Part shown: in pieces, positions 35,406 to 46,526 of the stretch
How positions within the stretch are numbered: the stretch's first letter is position 1
Layout: the number at the start of each line of letters is the position of its first letter
Assembly: GCA_002914845.1 (NCBI GenBank)
Contig: JXTC01000267.1
Coordinates: forward strand, 382,651 to 446,650
Direction: 5' to 3'
Origin: Trema orientale
Lineage: Eukaryota; Streptophyta; Magnoliopsida; Rosales; Cannabaceae
Length of the DNA stretch: 64,000 bases
Made by a program: the position numbers and the translations under genes
The notes under the pieces: model-generated
Told to the model about the DNA's origin: nothing
The model's input: the letters and a program-made list of their open reading frames with translations, nothing else
The model's database searches: none

Positions 35406-38400
35406 TAAGGGCTATTAAATTTGTGGGACGTCAGACGAGTGAAGGTCATGGAGACGATGTTAGAAGATTTTTCAGCTTCCATTCTTGTCGAGATGGAGGG
35501 TTCGAATGTTTAGTGGTTTACTTGTGCCTTTACCACTGAAGGAAGCACAAACCGTTCTTTAAACCTAGAATGGCAAATATTCCCAGCAAACCTCTGATCA
35601 ACCTCTTTTCTTTTGGTTTCTTGCAAGACAACAATATCCAGACTTATTTTGCATATTACTTCTTGAATTGCTCTCCTCTTCTCCGAAGAGCTGCTTCCTC
35701 TAATATTCCAAGTCAAGATCTTGATGGAGATTAGCTCTCAATCCCCTCTTCCTCTCACTCCAATAATAATTTACATTAAATTGTAAATTCTGTAATTCCC
35801 TTTGTCCTCCTTTTCTTCGAGCCGTACTCTATTTATATACTTAGGTCTTTTTTTTTTTGCCTGGTACTAAATCAAAGTTCCATTTGTTTTAGCAACTCAC
35901 AAACCTCATCCTCATCCACTAGACAATAGTTCCCCTCTACCTTCCCCCTCTTTCCTTCCTCTGTATCCTCTTCATACGTGGCATCAGGTTCAATAATATT
36001 TAGCGGAGTTACCATTCTTGGTGAAACAATCGGGTCCCTTTCCTCCTTGCCGCTTGAGAGTCCCGTAAGGCTCAATCCAGTTTCTATGTCACCAAGAAGC
36101 AAACTAACCCCTTCCAAACACTTATTTGGATCACTTTGTCTTCTGTTTCTGAATTTTGATCATATTCTGATTTGGAAATTGAGTTATCAGAAGAGGATAC
36201 GGGTCTAACGACCAGTTGGCCATCCAACTCCCCATCTACGTCAGCTGCTTCACTAAAATCCTCCATTAGGTTAGTTATTCCAGCCCCATGTACCTGTATT
36301 TGACGGTTTTTCCTTATTTGCTCCCTGGATTAAACTTTTAAGAATTGGAGCAGAAGAACAAACCGCTTCACGCTCTGCATCCATAGTAGTATTTGCCAAG
36401 ACAACCTGTTTTTTTTTTTTTGTCTGCACTTTCTCTCTGCCATTGGAAAATCCTCCCCTCTCTGAATACAACCTTGCAAAAAAGAGTCACTTTGTTTGGG
36501 CTTCAGCCGTTTTAGCCCAGCGTTAACCCATCTATCAGATGACTTAATGGTTTCAGACTTGGCCCTAGCCTTGTTGCCCATAACCGTAATTTTAATCTGA
36601 AAAAGGGTTCTTATCTCCATTAAGAGCCTGGGCCTCCACCACCAGGTTATTATCGCAAGCCCATTGCTTCTCTAATTCTGTCTTTCCCTTTCATATGCAG
36701 CCCATTATTGTAAACGTGGCTATATTTGTTTTCAACTATTTGGGCTACGTGGGCTTGAGCGCATGGCCATTGCAAATCATTCTCCAAGTCCAAATCGTCA
36801 CCAACGTGTGCTAAGGCTGAGAACCTGTTCTCTCCACTTGGATTAAAATAGCAAAAAGTAGGGTAGACCGACTGTAGTGGGCATGAAGAAATAATGGGCT
36901 TTACAATGTACCCCAACACAGTTTCTAACTGTATCTTCCTTTTATCTCTTTCATACAGCACTAAATCTGTGGTTTGGGGGCTGGGTCTGTCCTTTTCTGC
37001 AATTTCCGTCTTTGAGGTCAAGCTATACCCGTCATGGTCACTAAAGCAATCATCCACGCCCACCTTGGCACTGTTTTTTTGTAAAATTTTCCTGATGCCT
37101 ACATTTTCTATATTGGCCATGTTGAGCACAGTACTCTGAGCCTCCTTTTCCCAAGATCGAGGTAGCTGGAGTCTCACTGACTATCACGTCGCACATCGGC
37201 TTTTTTGGTTCCATGTGCCGCCACTCGATCCTCTTGTAAATTCGGCTTCGTCTCGCAAATTCTCCCATCACCACCAGTCCATCGTCGTTAATCTTTGCTG
37301 CTGGATCCCTCTCTAACAGTCCACCATCATTAATCTTCGTTGCAGGTCCCGAGTTTACCTGATCGTTCTCCATACCACACAGCCACTTGCCATCTCCTCT
37401 CCCTACACCAGCGAAAGAAGTAACTTCTTGAAGGGGAAAGATTGTAAGGTTGATTGAAGCTGGCTTGGACCATACAATAGTTGAAGGAACAAAGCCATCT
37501 GAAAAGCCTGGAACCTTAGTTTTTGCGTATGAACGAAACGAAAGATCCTTAGTCTTTTGTGCCACTTCCAAAAGACCTCCCAATTTGTAACCAATCACCT
37601 TGAAAACGTGATGGTTCAACAATGTAATGGAACTCCTGTCACATCCACCATCTATTTCTGCCTTCTATTATATGCTCCTCCTTTGATAGTCGTTTGATTC
37701 CACTCAACCACCTTGACAGGTCTTGTGTTATGGAGCCTACAATATTCGTAACTCAGCATCTCCTTCTCCCCATTGTTTCGACACCTAAGCACAAATTTAT
37801 CGGCATGAAGTTCGGACATCGTCACTGATCTCCTAAGTTTTGTACTCAAGCCCCGATTAATGGTTCTCCATTCGATGTTGAGACCCTGCCGGCAGTGGCG
37901 GAGCCACGTTGGGTCCGGGGGGGCAATTGCCCCCCTGACTTTTTTGAAAAAAAAAATTTGTATGCGACATTTTTATAAAAAAAATTATGTTACTTACCTC
38001 TTAATTTCTAAAATCTTATACTTGCCCTCCCTAAAATTTGGGTTTTTCTCTATTAGTAAAGCCCATATTATAATTGTAAAGCTCATTTAAATGGTTTCTC
38101 TTAAATATTAAGTAGAACTCATTCCTATCTTTTAAGGTGTGTGCGAGCCCATAAACAAAATAATTAGAAATTGATTTACTTAGTTATATGTATATAATAT
38201 ATAATGTTTGTTAGAGAATAAATGCATAATATTTGTTAGTGAATAAGTCATTTGGACTTTGTGAGGACGTGAGGATTATGGATGTGGGCGAGATTGTAAG
38301 TAAAAAATTTAAAAGTGTATCTATATCTGAACTAAGTGTTATAAAAAGGCGAAGAGGGCTCCTGTTTGATGCCTTTAATTGAGCTACCAAGTACAAACTT

Positions 38401-39332
38401 GATTGTACCTGTTGTTACTACAACTATAAAGAATATTTTCTTTCATGAACATTGTGAATAATCGACTATGCAACCGAATGTGAGATCAATGGATAAATAA
38501 CAATTTAGTTATTTATATTGAGAAAGAAATTTTTGACGATAAAGTTATTATAAAGCAATTTCAGACCATGAGACATCGCCGAGAGCAATTGTAATACATT
38601 TATGAACTTGTTTAAGAATAGTACAAATCTACAAATTTACGTTTTTAAGGAGAAATTTCTAATTTTTTTGTGTTATTTTACGGTGAGGTAAATTGTTTTT
38701 TGCCCCCCCGGATTAAATTCCTGGCTCCGCCACTGCCTGTCAGAAAATCACCGCTGTCAGCCCCCAGTTATTCTTTTGTTCGCCTGATGCGGCTATATTA
38801 GCATTAAGCTCATTGTTATCCTTGGCGTGTTGCTGGGCTTCTGTCTTGAAGAGATTCCTGAAATTCCATCTCGAATGTACTGTATAATGTTCTATCATTC
38901 TATTCATCACCGAGGCCAATTTTCTCTTGGAAGATCTTCCAATAGTTACCACCTATCCCCTTTAGATCAACGATTTGCTAGAAACAACCATTTTGGATCT
39001 TCCCAACACTGAGGAAAGTGCCCCTATTATTATCCCGAATCTCCGTTATTAACACATATGAGCTACCTCTAAATTTCTGGATAAAGTTCCTTTTTTCTTT
39101 TACTGCCACTATGTCAACTAGACAATCACTCAGCCATCCTGCCCCCCCACCCCCCTAACTCCATCGCAAGAACGAAGTGACTATCCCTGTTTCTTTCCAG
39201 CACCTTAAGAGGTTGATCTCCATTGACAATACTTAACAGGAAACTCTTAAGCTCTGTTCTGAAAACCTGGTCTAAGTGCTTAAAACTCATGATTCTATTA
39301 GCTCCAAAAGATGCTCTGTTTTTAGTTCTCAA
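35406..39332 (-). pseudogene. LINE ORF1 region and N-terminal endonuclease, disrupted
   Basis: On the minus strand the 5' part begins near 39332 (NRIMSFKHLDQVFRTELKSF), continues after the hAT-type insertion with FVLRCRNNGEKEMLSYEYCR (37800-37740) and KVIGYKLGGLLEVA (37600-37560), typical of the nucleic-acid-binding ORF1 of plant L1 elements. The stretch 37177-35872 is a low-complexity linker. At 35716 starts the endonuclease: MTWNIRGSSSSEKRRAIQEV and LDIVVLQETK, matching the NIRG and QETK motifs of LINE endonucleases. It is cut at 35406 by the nested Copia. Confidence 0.8.
37893..38735. mobile_element. Non-autonomous hAT-type element with TIRs and 8-bp TSD
   Basis: Terminal inverted repeats CAGTGGCGGAGCCA (37893-37906) and TGGCTCCGCCACTG (38722-38735) bound an 843-bp AT-rich segment without coding capacity. 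Flanks CCTGCCGG (37885-37892) and CCTGTCAG (38736-38743) form an 8-bp target duplication with two mismatches, the length used by hAT transposases. Subterminal C/G runs (GGGGGGGCAATTGCCCCCC at the left, GCCCCCCCGG at the right) are also inverted. It lies inside LINE ORF1. Confidence 0.85.
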
Positions 39333-39407
39333 AACATAGCAAAACAGAGGAACTTCATTAGCTTAGCACAAGGGAGGAAAATAGTTCACCATGCTCATGT
39401 CTTTTCT

Positions 39408-42400
39408 TCTTCAAATCCTGGAGGAATACTCATGTAAATTTCCTCTTCCAGCTCACCATGCCAGAAAGCATTTTTTACATCATATTGTTAAAGCTGCCAG
39501 GGACAACAAAATTCTTACAATATTCATTTTGGCCACATGTGCGAATGTTTCCTGGTAATCAACTCCATATGTCTGAGTATAGCCCTTAGCAACCAATCTT
39601 ACCTTATATCTTTCGAGAGAGCCATCAACCTTATATTTCAAGGTGAAAATCCATTTGCAACCTGCTAAAGTCTTCCTTTTTGGCCTATCAACAATCTCCC
39701 ATGTATTATTCTTTTCCAGAGCATCCATTTCTTCTCTCATAGAAATCCTCCATATCTTTTTTGATAATGCCTCAGATAAAGTGTTTGGAACAGAGACAGT
39801 ATTCAGATTCACAATGAAATTTTTATGATTCGATGACAATTATTTTAAGTGACACATAATATGACAATTATTTTAAGTGACACATAATGGGACAAAGGAT
39901 ACAAAGGCTGTTTTGTGCATTTTCTGGTACCTTTTCTAACTGCAATAGGAAGGTCTAGATCTCTGTTTTCTGTTTCAACAAGTTGTATAGGTGAAGATGA
40001 ATCAGAACTCACCTTGTCTTCAGTAATAGGGCTCGGGAAGTCAGTTTGGACTTGTGTCAAGTCGTGAACGGCTGTTTTTCTTCAGTACACCGGAGGAAAT
40101 CTCATAACATCATAAGGGCGAGGAGATACTGGAGTGACTGGGTCAACAACAGGGGCTGAAATGGACACTGGCTCGTAGATGGATTCAGGCACAGTAGGAG
40201 TGGGAATTGAGACGGACTCTTCGGGGATTTGATCATTTTTCTGATGCGTTGTAGGAGATGGAATTCCGGGTAAGTCAAGAGGTCCAAAGAAATAGTCTTT
40301 ATCTTTCACAGGAATCTTCCCTTGAAGATAAAACTCTGTGAAGTACAGTTTGTTTTCAGTAAAAGTAATATCTGCAGATACATAGAGTGTTCTTGAAGGA
40401 GGGTGATAGCACTTGTACCCTTTTTGTGTAGATGAATAGCCAAGAAACACACATTTGATTGCTCTAGGGTCTAGTTTTCCTCTATTTTAGCTATTGATAT
40501 GGATAAATGAGGTACATCCAAAGATTCTTGGTATAAGTCCATTTGATATTTTGACATGTGGATAGAATTCGGCCATGGTTTACATGGGAGTTTTGAAATT
40601 TAGTGTTCGTGAGGGTAGCCTATTTGTGTCCTAAATAGTTGTAAGAACTGCCTCTCTCCAATAATTTATTGGAACATTCCCCTGAAATAACAATGCCCAA
40701 ATAGTGTCGAGTAAATGGCTATTTTTCCTCTTGGCTACCCGATTTTGTTGCGGTGTGGATACACATGATGATTCTTGAATAATACCTTCTTTTTGGACGT
40801 AAGGTGACAAAATCTGATTAAAATAATCCCTCGCATTGTCAGACCTAAAATTTTTTATTTTTACTCCAAATTGGTTCTAAATCATGGAGTGAGAGTTAGG
40901 GATAACACTACGAACATTAGATTTTTGTTTGATAAAAAGTATCCGTGTAACCCTAGTGCGATCATCAATCAAAGACAAACCATTGAGACCCTGAAATATT
41001 TGGAATTGTGGATGGTCCCCAAATTATCACTGCGAATTAACTCAAAGGCATAGGAACATCGATTATTGCCAGTAGGAAATGGTACACGAGTATGTTTAGC
41101 AAACTCACAAATCTCACACTGGAATTCTGTAATATCAAATCATTTAAACAACGAAGGAAACATGATTTTTAAGACTCTAAAAGAAGGATGACCAATATGA
41201 AAATGGTAAAGCCAAATAGCATCTTTTTATTTGAAGAACTAAGAAAGGATAAGGGCACGACAATATTGGTGACATTATTTGAAGTACCAGGTGTTTCAAG
41301 ATAGTAAAGCCCCTTCCTTTCTTTAGCAAGTCTAATCTTCTTTCCCGAATCCTGTTCCTGAAAAACACAATAAGAAGGGTGGAAGATAGCAAGGCATTTT
41401 AGGTCTTCTGTGAGATTTTTAATTGAAACAAGATTGGCTGATAATTTTGGTACATAAATGACATTTTTTAAAGTGAGAAAAGGTGTCACATAGATATCTC
41501 CGATTCCAGCAACGGTAGCAAGAGAACCATTTGCTTCAACAATTTTTCTACTACTAGGACTCGGAGTATAAGTGCTGAAATATTGTGAAGTGTGAATCAT
41601 GTGATCAAAATGGCTCTTGAGTCGATTATCCAACTATTGGCCAAACACTTTTCCGAAACATATAATCCAAAGGGAAATAGAGACTTACCTAAGAGTGCCA
41701 ATGAGCATCTCAAGAGATCCAATCAGATTTCTAAGTTTCTCAATCTCTTGACTATTGAAATCTCCTCTCTCTTGTCCCCCACTATGATGGGCCTGAGATT
41801 TATGCTGACCTCGTTGGTTTCTCCATTCCTGACTTGGTGGTTTACCGTGCAATTTCCAGCAGCGCTCCTTGGTATCCCTTGGTTTCTTGCAGTAGGTGCA
41901 CCACAAGTTATCTTTGTTGTCTCTCTCTCTCTCTCTATTGTCTTTGTTATCTCTTCCTGAAAGTCTGGACAGATCCGCTTTTCCTTGTTCTTGCGTCGTG
42001 TTTTCTTCATTTGCAGGATCCATCCAATCCCACTACCATGACATAATCATGGAATCAGCTTCATCCCATGCTTCATACTTGGGATCTCCCTTTTTTTGTT
42101 CTGTCCCGAGTAAATGACTGAGTCTTCCCTTGCACTTAAGGTATGTCTTGACAAATTGGGACCACTTGAGATAATTTTTCTCAGTTAATCTGTAGCTGGT
42201 TCACACATTTTGCAGGTCTCCCGTCAGCTGGTTCGAGTTAACTTCATCTGTTTGAACAGAGCTAGTTGTGGTTTTGGTTGTAGACACGATGATTTGAGGA
42301 TCGGGCAGCAGTATCATGAAGAAAAAAAGGTGTAGAAAGCATGAAACAACCAGAAAGAGAAACAGGAGAAATAACTTTGATAATAGTAGAGTGTGACGGA

Positions 42401-42510
42401 ATAAATTGCAGCAATAAAGGTTGCGAAGATAACGCCACAGCTGCAATGAAGGCTGTCGAGAAGATGTGAACCAGAAAGAGCCTAAAGATCTGATAAATAA
42501 TATGATCAGC
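39408..42510 (-). pseudogene. Copia gag, protease, integrase and first half of reverse transcriptase (host element)
   Basis: Minus strand, from 42510 downwards: gag N-terminus (LPDPQIIVSTTKTTTSS), an internally deleted gag, a zinc knuckle WCTYCKKPRDTKERCWKLHG (about 41910), a damaged protease start (WIIDS, where a frame change hides the DHM motif, about 41620), pre-integrase (VIYVPKLSANLVSIKNLTED), integrase pieces (about 41000-40500), a post-integrase segment (FLGYSSTQKGYKCYHPPSR, 40450) and reverse transcriptase (39839-39420; RYKVRLVAKGYTQTYGVDYQ) up to PPGFEEEKT where the LINE entered. Stops and frame changes throughout. Confidence 0.88.
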
Positions 42511-43055
42511 AATTAAGGCTGAAACAGAGTGAAAGAACAGTAATAAAAGCTAGGAAAAAAATCAGCAACAAAGGCTAGAAGGATCAGCAGGGAAGCTTAG
42601 AAAAGATACTCTGTTTTTTGTTCTGAAAACAGAGGAAAAACGAAGCAGATTTTTTCCAGCGATGATGGCTGAAAGAATAAATCCCAAGGGCTAATTAAGC
42701 TCTGATACGATGACGGAGAAAATGAGAGGCTCAAAAAGGCATCTTTACTTATTTCAGTACATCAATATATAGGCACATTTGACTAACCTACTACATAGTG
42801 GAGTAGTACTAATAAACTATGTTCACTAGTAGAACACTATTACTAATAAAAAATGTATACTAGTGGAGCACTAATAAAAGTTATACAAAGATAAGCACTA
42901 ACAGAACACTAGCACGTGAATAATAACAATTATTCTCCGACAATTATATAAAATTTGTTAAACTATTAGTTATACAGAAGTCAACAGTTTCTTTCTACTT
43001 ATTTTGTTGGAATGCATGTGGAAGATATTTATTCTTTATTTTATTTGAATCACAG

Positions 43056-44188
43056 GGATTGAAAACTGCTGAGCGTGTTGTCATCAGTAAAAAAGACGAT
43101 GAAAGAACAAAGAAGAGCAAATACAACTTGTTGGTAGAAGGGTAAGTTTGTTATTGGTGGTGGACCTGTTTTCACTCCGGTTCTATTCATCTAAGTTTAG
43201 GTCTACTGTAAACACTTTTTTTGTGATTATAACATTTTTATCTTACTCGTTTGGTGATAATTTTATTTCTTATATCTTTAAATATTCTTTTTTGCATTGT
43301 TTATATTTCTTATATCTTTAAATATTCTTTTTTGCATTGTTTAGAGCGGATCTTCTAGCGGTTATGAGGACCAAAGGTGTAGATCCGTATAATACCATAA
43401 GTAACAACATCATAGAAGTACAGGAGACACTTGGAATAGACGTGGCAAGAACTTGTATAATCAATGAGATCGACTCTACACTAAAATGTCATGGATTGAA
43501 TGTAGACAAGCGTCACCTAATGCTTCTAGCAGATGTTATGACTTATAGGGTAAGCTTGTTTTGTTATTCTTTATTTCAGTTCTTTATATAGATGTAGTTT
43601 GGATAATGCCATAAGGTTTTGACATACAAATGTGGTTACGGTCATTTTGTCATGCCTATCTTAATAGGGTGAAGTCGTTGGGATCAAAAATGTTATTGGC
43701 CTTCAAAAAATGAACAAAAGTCCATTGGCACTAGCTTCATCTGAGGCCACAGCAAATCCACTATTCAATGCTGCTGTAAACGGAAGAGAGAATAGGCTTG
43801 AAGGAGTAAGCGAATCGATAATGATGGGCACACCAATAAAGATTGGGAGTGGAATGATTAAAGTAATACAAAGGTAAGAAAACATGTGTAAGCGTGCATG
43901 TGCGTGGAAAAGTAAGGTTGCCACTCATGTCCAAAAAACTTCCTTAAGAATGTTTCTTGTACTGTTTTTTTTTTGCTTGAAATGTTTTCTGTACTTGTTA
44001 TTCAGCGTTATGCAATCTTACATTTTAAAATAAAACGACTAGTTTGGGCGTTTGGTTGTATATAGAATGAAATCTACAGCTGAACCTTCTTAGTGAATAA
44101 TAATTTTCTTTGCTGCAGAGTTGATGAGCAGCCTTCTGAGCAATCTTCACGGCCAAATGCAATTTTTACTGGAGCTTTTACGAGTTGA
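43056..44188 (+). pseudogene. NRPC1-like: RPC1-like exons 22-25 (C-terminal part)
   Basis: Exons by eye: 43056-43141, 43345-43549, 43668-43873, 44119-44188, all phases compatible. Exon 22 starts GLKTAERVVI and resumes in phase with exon 21, but the family normally has about 100 residues between. Exon 23 contains LLAVMRTKGVDPYNTISNNI, IEVQETLGI and LMLLADVMTYR; exon 24 GEVVGI and MMGTPIKIGSG; exon 25 is a short divergent tail ending in FTGAFTS and a TGA. The ADVMTYRGE block belongs to the conserved C-terminal clamp/jaw element of largest subunits. The acceptor of exon 23 is preceded by a 41-bp tandem duplication (43263-43343). Confidence 0.85.
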
Positions 44189-44388
44189 TCCCTGTTTAAA
44201 GTGTCAATTTTCAGGAACCTTTGAATGTCACCTGTACTTGTCCATTTACATTAATTCTCTCAAATTTCATGATTTATAGAGAGGTGGATTTGATAGTATT
44301 AAATTTGAAGATCTAAATAACTAATGTATAATTTCAGGGGTTCTGATATTTTCAGAAATTATTTGTATGATTTTCGATTTGATCTTCC
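44189..44388 (+). other. Probable 3' UTR of the RPC1-like gene
   Basis: AT-rich sequence after the TGA at 44186-44188. No domain. A stretch starting near 44378 resembles 8234-8345 in intron 4. Confidence 0.4.
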
Positions 44389-45196
44389 TCTTGTGATGCT
44401 TCTATTGTTACTGAATTTAGATAAGAACCATGTTGTGATGCTATTTGTTTTGCTGTTATTTCATTGCTAAATTTCAAGAATCGATTTTTGATGTTAAAGG
44501 TTGCTGAGTTTGTTAATCTAAAACAAGGAGGTATGTCTGTTAGTGACTATATAAAGAAATTTGAAGAGTTATCCCGATTTGCTCCGCACATGGTAAGTAG
44601 AAATGATCTAAAAGTAAACCAGTTCTTACAAGGGCTTAAGACAGAAATTTATAGGATGTTAAGATATCTGCCCATAAAGATATGCCATATGCTGAGATTG
44701 CAGACAAAGCTCTTGAAGCAGAAGAGGCCGAGCTAAGGGTTATAAAAGCTCAGAAAATTCGCAAGAATATAAATATGGCAAAGAGAAATACAAACTTTGG
44801 AAGAGGATCTCAACCAGGGGCTAGTGGAAATAAAAAAAGTGGCAACAGAATCAAGGAGAAAGACGAGAGCCCCAGAAATGCCAGGTAATGGGCTAACAGA
44901 CACAATCAGCTACTATTCAGAGGACTATTTGTCTTAAATATGGGAGGACTCATCGTGGAGAATATTTAATGGGTTCTGGTACTTGCTTCTTATGTGGAAA
45001 ATCGGGTCACTTTGCAAAGAATTATCCAAGCACTTCAAAGGAGCAGAAGAAAATCACAGCTCGTGTGTATACAATGACCAAAGAAGATACTGAGGTAAAC
45101 CCATCTGTTGTAACTGTTGGCTTTAAAACGATTTTCGCAGCGGAAGATTGGCCTAAGAACGTTCAAAAAAATTTCTCAAAAGAATTGACTATATGA
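44389..45196 (+). pseudogene. Gypsy-type gag fragment
   Basis: Plus-strand reading gives KVAEFVNLKQGGMSVSDYI and KFEELSRFAPHMV, then FLQGLKTEIYRML, a retrotransposon gag core. After a frame change near 44690 it continues AEIADKALEAEEAELRV, and after a stop near 44890 a zinc knuckle follows at about 44975: CFLCGKSGHFAKNY, a CX2CX4HX4C motif whose last cysteine has become tyrosine. No protease or polymerase follows. A fragment, not a host gene. Confidence 0.85.
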
Positions 45197-46526
45197 GTGT
45201 ATAGTATTAATTCATAGCAAATAGGAACATACAAAGAGAATTGATCTCTTGTAGCCTATCAGCGGATCCTAGCTTTTTTGTCTTCTAAATCACGATTTTC
45301 TAATCCAAGCCTCAAGCACAACTGGATGAACATGTAGGCGTTGTGTATAATTTCTTAAAACTCATACTTTAGGATTTTACAATATTCTCAACACATGAGA
45401 TTGCAAGAGTTTATTCTACAGAGAATAGGAAGACTCTTCTTTTTCTCTCTAATTTATGGAGGCTCTATAAAAAATAATACGTAGTATATTCTGATAGGAT
45501 TTCACTTTATATATATATATAAATTAATTAATATATATTTAAAAAAATTTTAGTTAGTTTTTCAATTTTTATTTATCTAATTATCTGATAATTAGATATA
45601 TTTAAACAAATTAGGAAACTTATCCCTCCATAAAGTTAAATTAATTAGTTTAAAATTAATTAATTAATTAATTATTATTAATTAATATAAACAAACAATT
45701 TATCTAGGCAAATTGTGCAGTAACAAAAATAATATAATATCCAATACAGTGTTTGTAAAAGGTAGAATTAGGGACCTATGAACCTGTAATTCAAGTTCCA
45801 ATAAATTATGACAATTAATTAAACTTTTTAATTAATTTTTCTAATTTATCAATTCTAGTATTACTCCACTAAAAATCCGGAATTGCACTCTCGAAATTAC
45901 AGAACTAATTTACTCAGAATACAGCGCGCAGTTCATCGATTTAATCATTACATGTAGTTCAAACCTCTATAGAGAATTTATAAATGGAGCTAAGTTATAT
46001 TCCGTTTACCTCTCCAATTATATATTTATCCTTGTGTACCATTGCTTCTCTAGTGAACAATTATTTATAAATCTATTATAAATTGAGTACTCAAACTGTT
46101 CAAGTCCTGAATCAATATATAAGGGAATCATTTTTCTAGCTTCCTAATAGAAGGAATGGATTCCATATCTATAAGTTACATTCACAGCTACTCATCTCAT
46201 CATGCTCCCAAGATACAAGTATTTCGATCTGTTTAAAAAATAAATCTTTAACAAGTATATTAAAGAACATAATATTATAAATATGAGTCTATAACTACTC
46301 AGGATTAAGATTGATCTACATATGATCATTTAGTGACATTATTTGAACTATCAATAGTTAATGGAATTTATGTGAGATTTAAATCATGTCTGGTCCAGTC
46401 CTAATATTAAAAGGGCGAGAAGGATGTATATGTTTTTTTATTTATGATTGCTTGTGATTGAGATCCCATTAGTATATCTCTCTTGGTTATTTACACAGTT
46501 GGTATCTATTCATTTTAAATTAACAA
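45197..46526. other. AT-rich intergenic DNA, no gene recognised
   Basis: Long AT-rich stretch with ATTAATTA runs near 45655-45690. It may be retrotransposon-derived, since a primer-site-like word follows at 46527, but no matching LTR pair was found. Confidence 0.4.

Larger units (their letters stand above)
28228..39397 (-). mobile_element. L1-type LINE inserted in the Copia reverse transcriptase
   Basis: The 11-base direct repeat TGTCTTTTCTT (28218-28228 and 39398-39408) brackets the element. On the minus strand the 3' end carries TTTCTTAT followed by an A run (28228-28242), the 5' end lies at 39397. ORF1 and endonuclease segments lie at 35406-39332, ORF2 reverse transcriptase to C-terminus at 28391-30580. 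The element is interrupted by a Copia element (~30586-35405) and by a hAT-type element (37893-38735). Removing the LINE joins the Copia frame PPGFEEEKT directly to CRLRNALYGLKQ, which confirms the insertion point. Confidence 0.9.
22815..42942 (-). mobile_element. Ty1/Copia LTR retrotransposon (host of the nested transposon stack)
   Basis: LTRs: left 22815-23049 (3' LTR) and right 42711-42942 (5' LTR), beginning TGACGGAGAA and ending TTCTCCG(G/A)CA. The direct repeat ATTAT at 22810-22814 and 42943-42947 is the target duplication, so everything between belongs to one insertion event plus later insertions into it. On the minus strand GTATCAGAGC directly follows the 5' LTR (42699-42710), the primer site for initiator Met tRNA. 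Coding runs on the minus strand but is split: gag to first half of reverse transcriptase at 39408-42510, a short reverse transcriptase piece at 28021-28217, and RNase H at 23361-23727. The insertion sits in the intron between RPC1-like exons 21 and 22, which would be only about 205 bases without it. Confidence 0.92.
6299..44188 (+). pseudogene. NRPC1-like: RPC1-like gene (largest subunit of RNA polymerase III), catalytically degenerate copy
   Basis: Joining 25 putative exons gives about 1250 residues that follow the plant Pol III largest subunit from end to end (family size about 1380-1400). The functional protein forms half of the Pol III active centre in the nucleus and holds the catalytic magnesium; Pol III makes tRNA, 5S rRNA and other small RNAs. 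Landmarks present: an N-terminal CX2C...CPGH zinc region, [13 protein letters not shown] (exon 8), and the ADVMTYRGEV C-terminal block (exons 23-24). Landmarks damaged: NADFDGD reads NARFDGG in exon 11, the bridge-helix sequence is unrecognisable across exons 17-18, and the trigger-loop block is altered in exon 20. Single-base insertions near 14893 and 17217 break the frame, exon 9 has no convincing donor, and about 100 residues between exons 21 and 22 are missing. Almost all other junctions keep GT-AG (one GC-AG) and phase. Most likely a pseudogene; a non-catalytic paralogue is the alternative. Confidence 0.85.

Noticed and set aside
43056..44188. Separate short gene encoding only the C-terminal Pol III domain
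   Set aside because: Exon 22 continues the phase and the protein family order of exon 21; the two are separated only by a transposon with target duplications.
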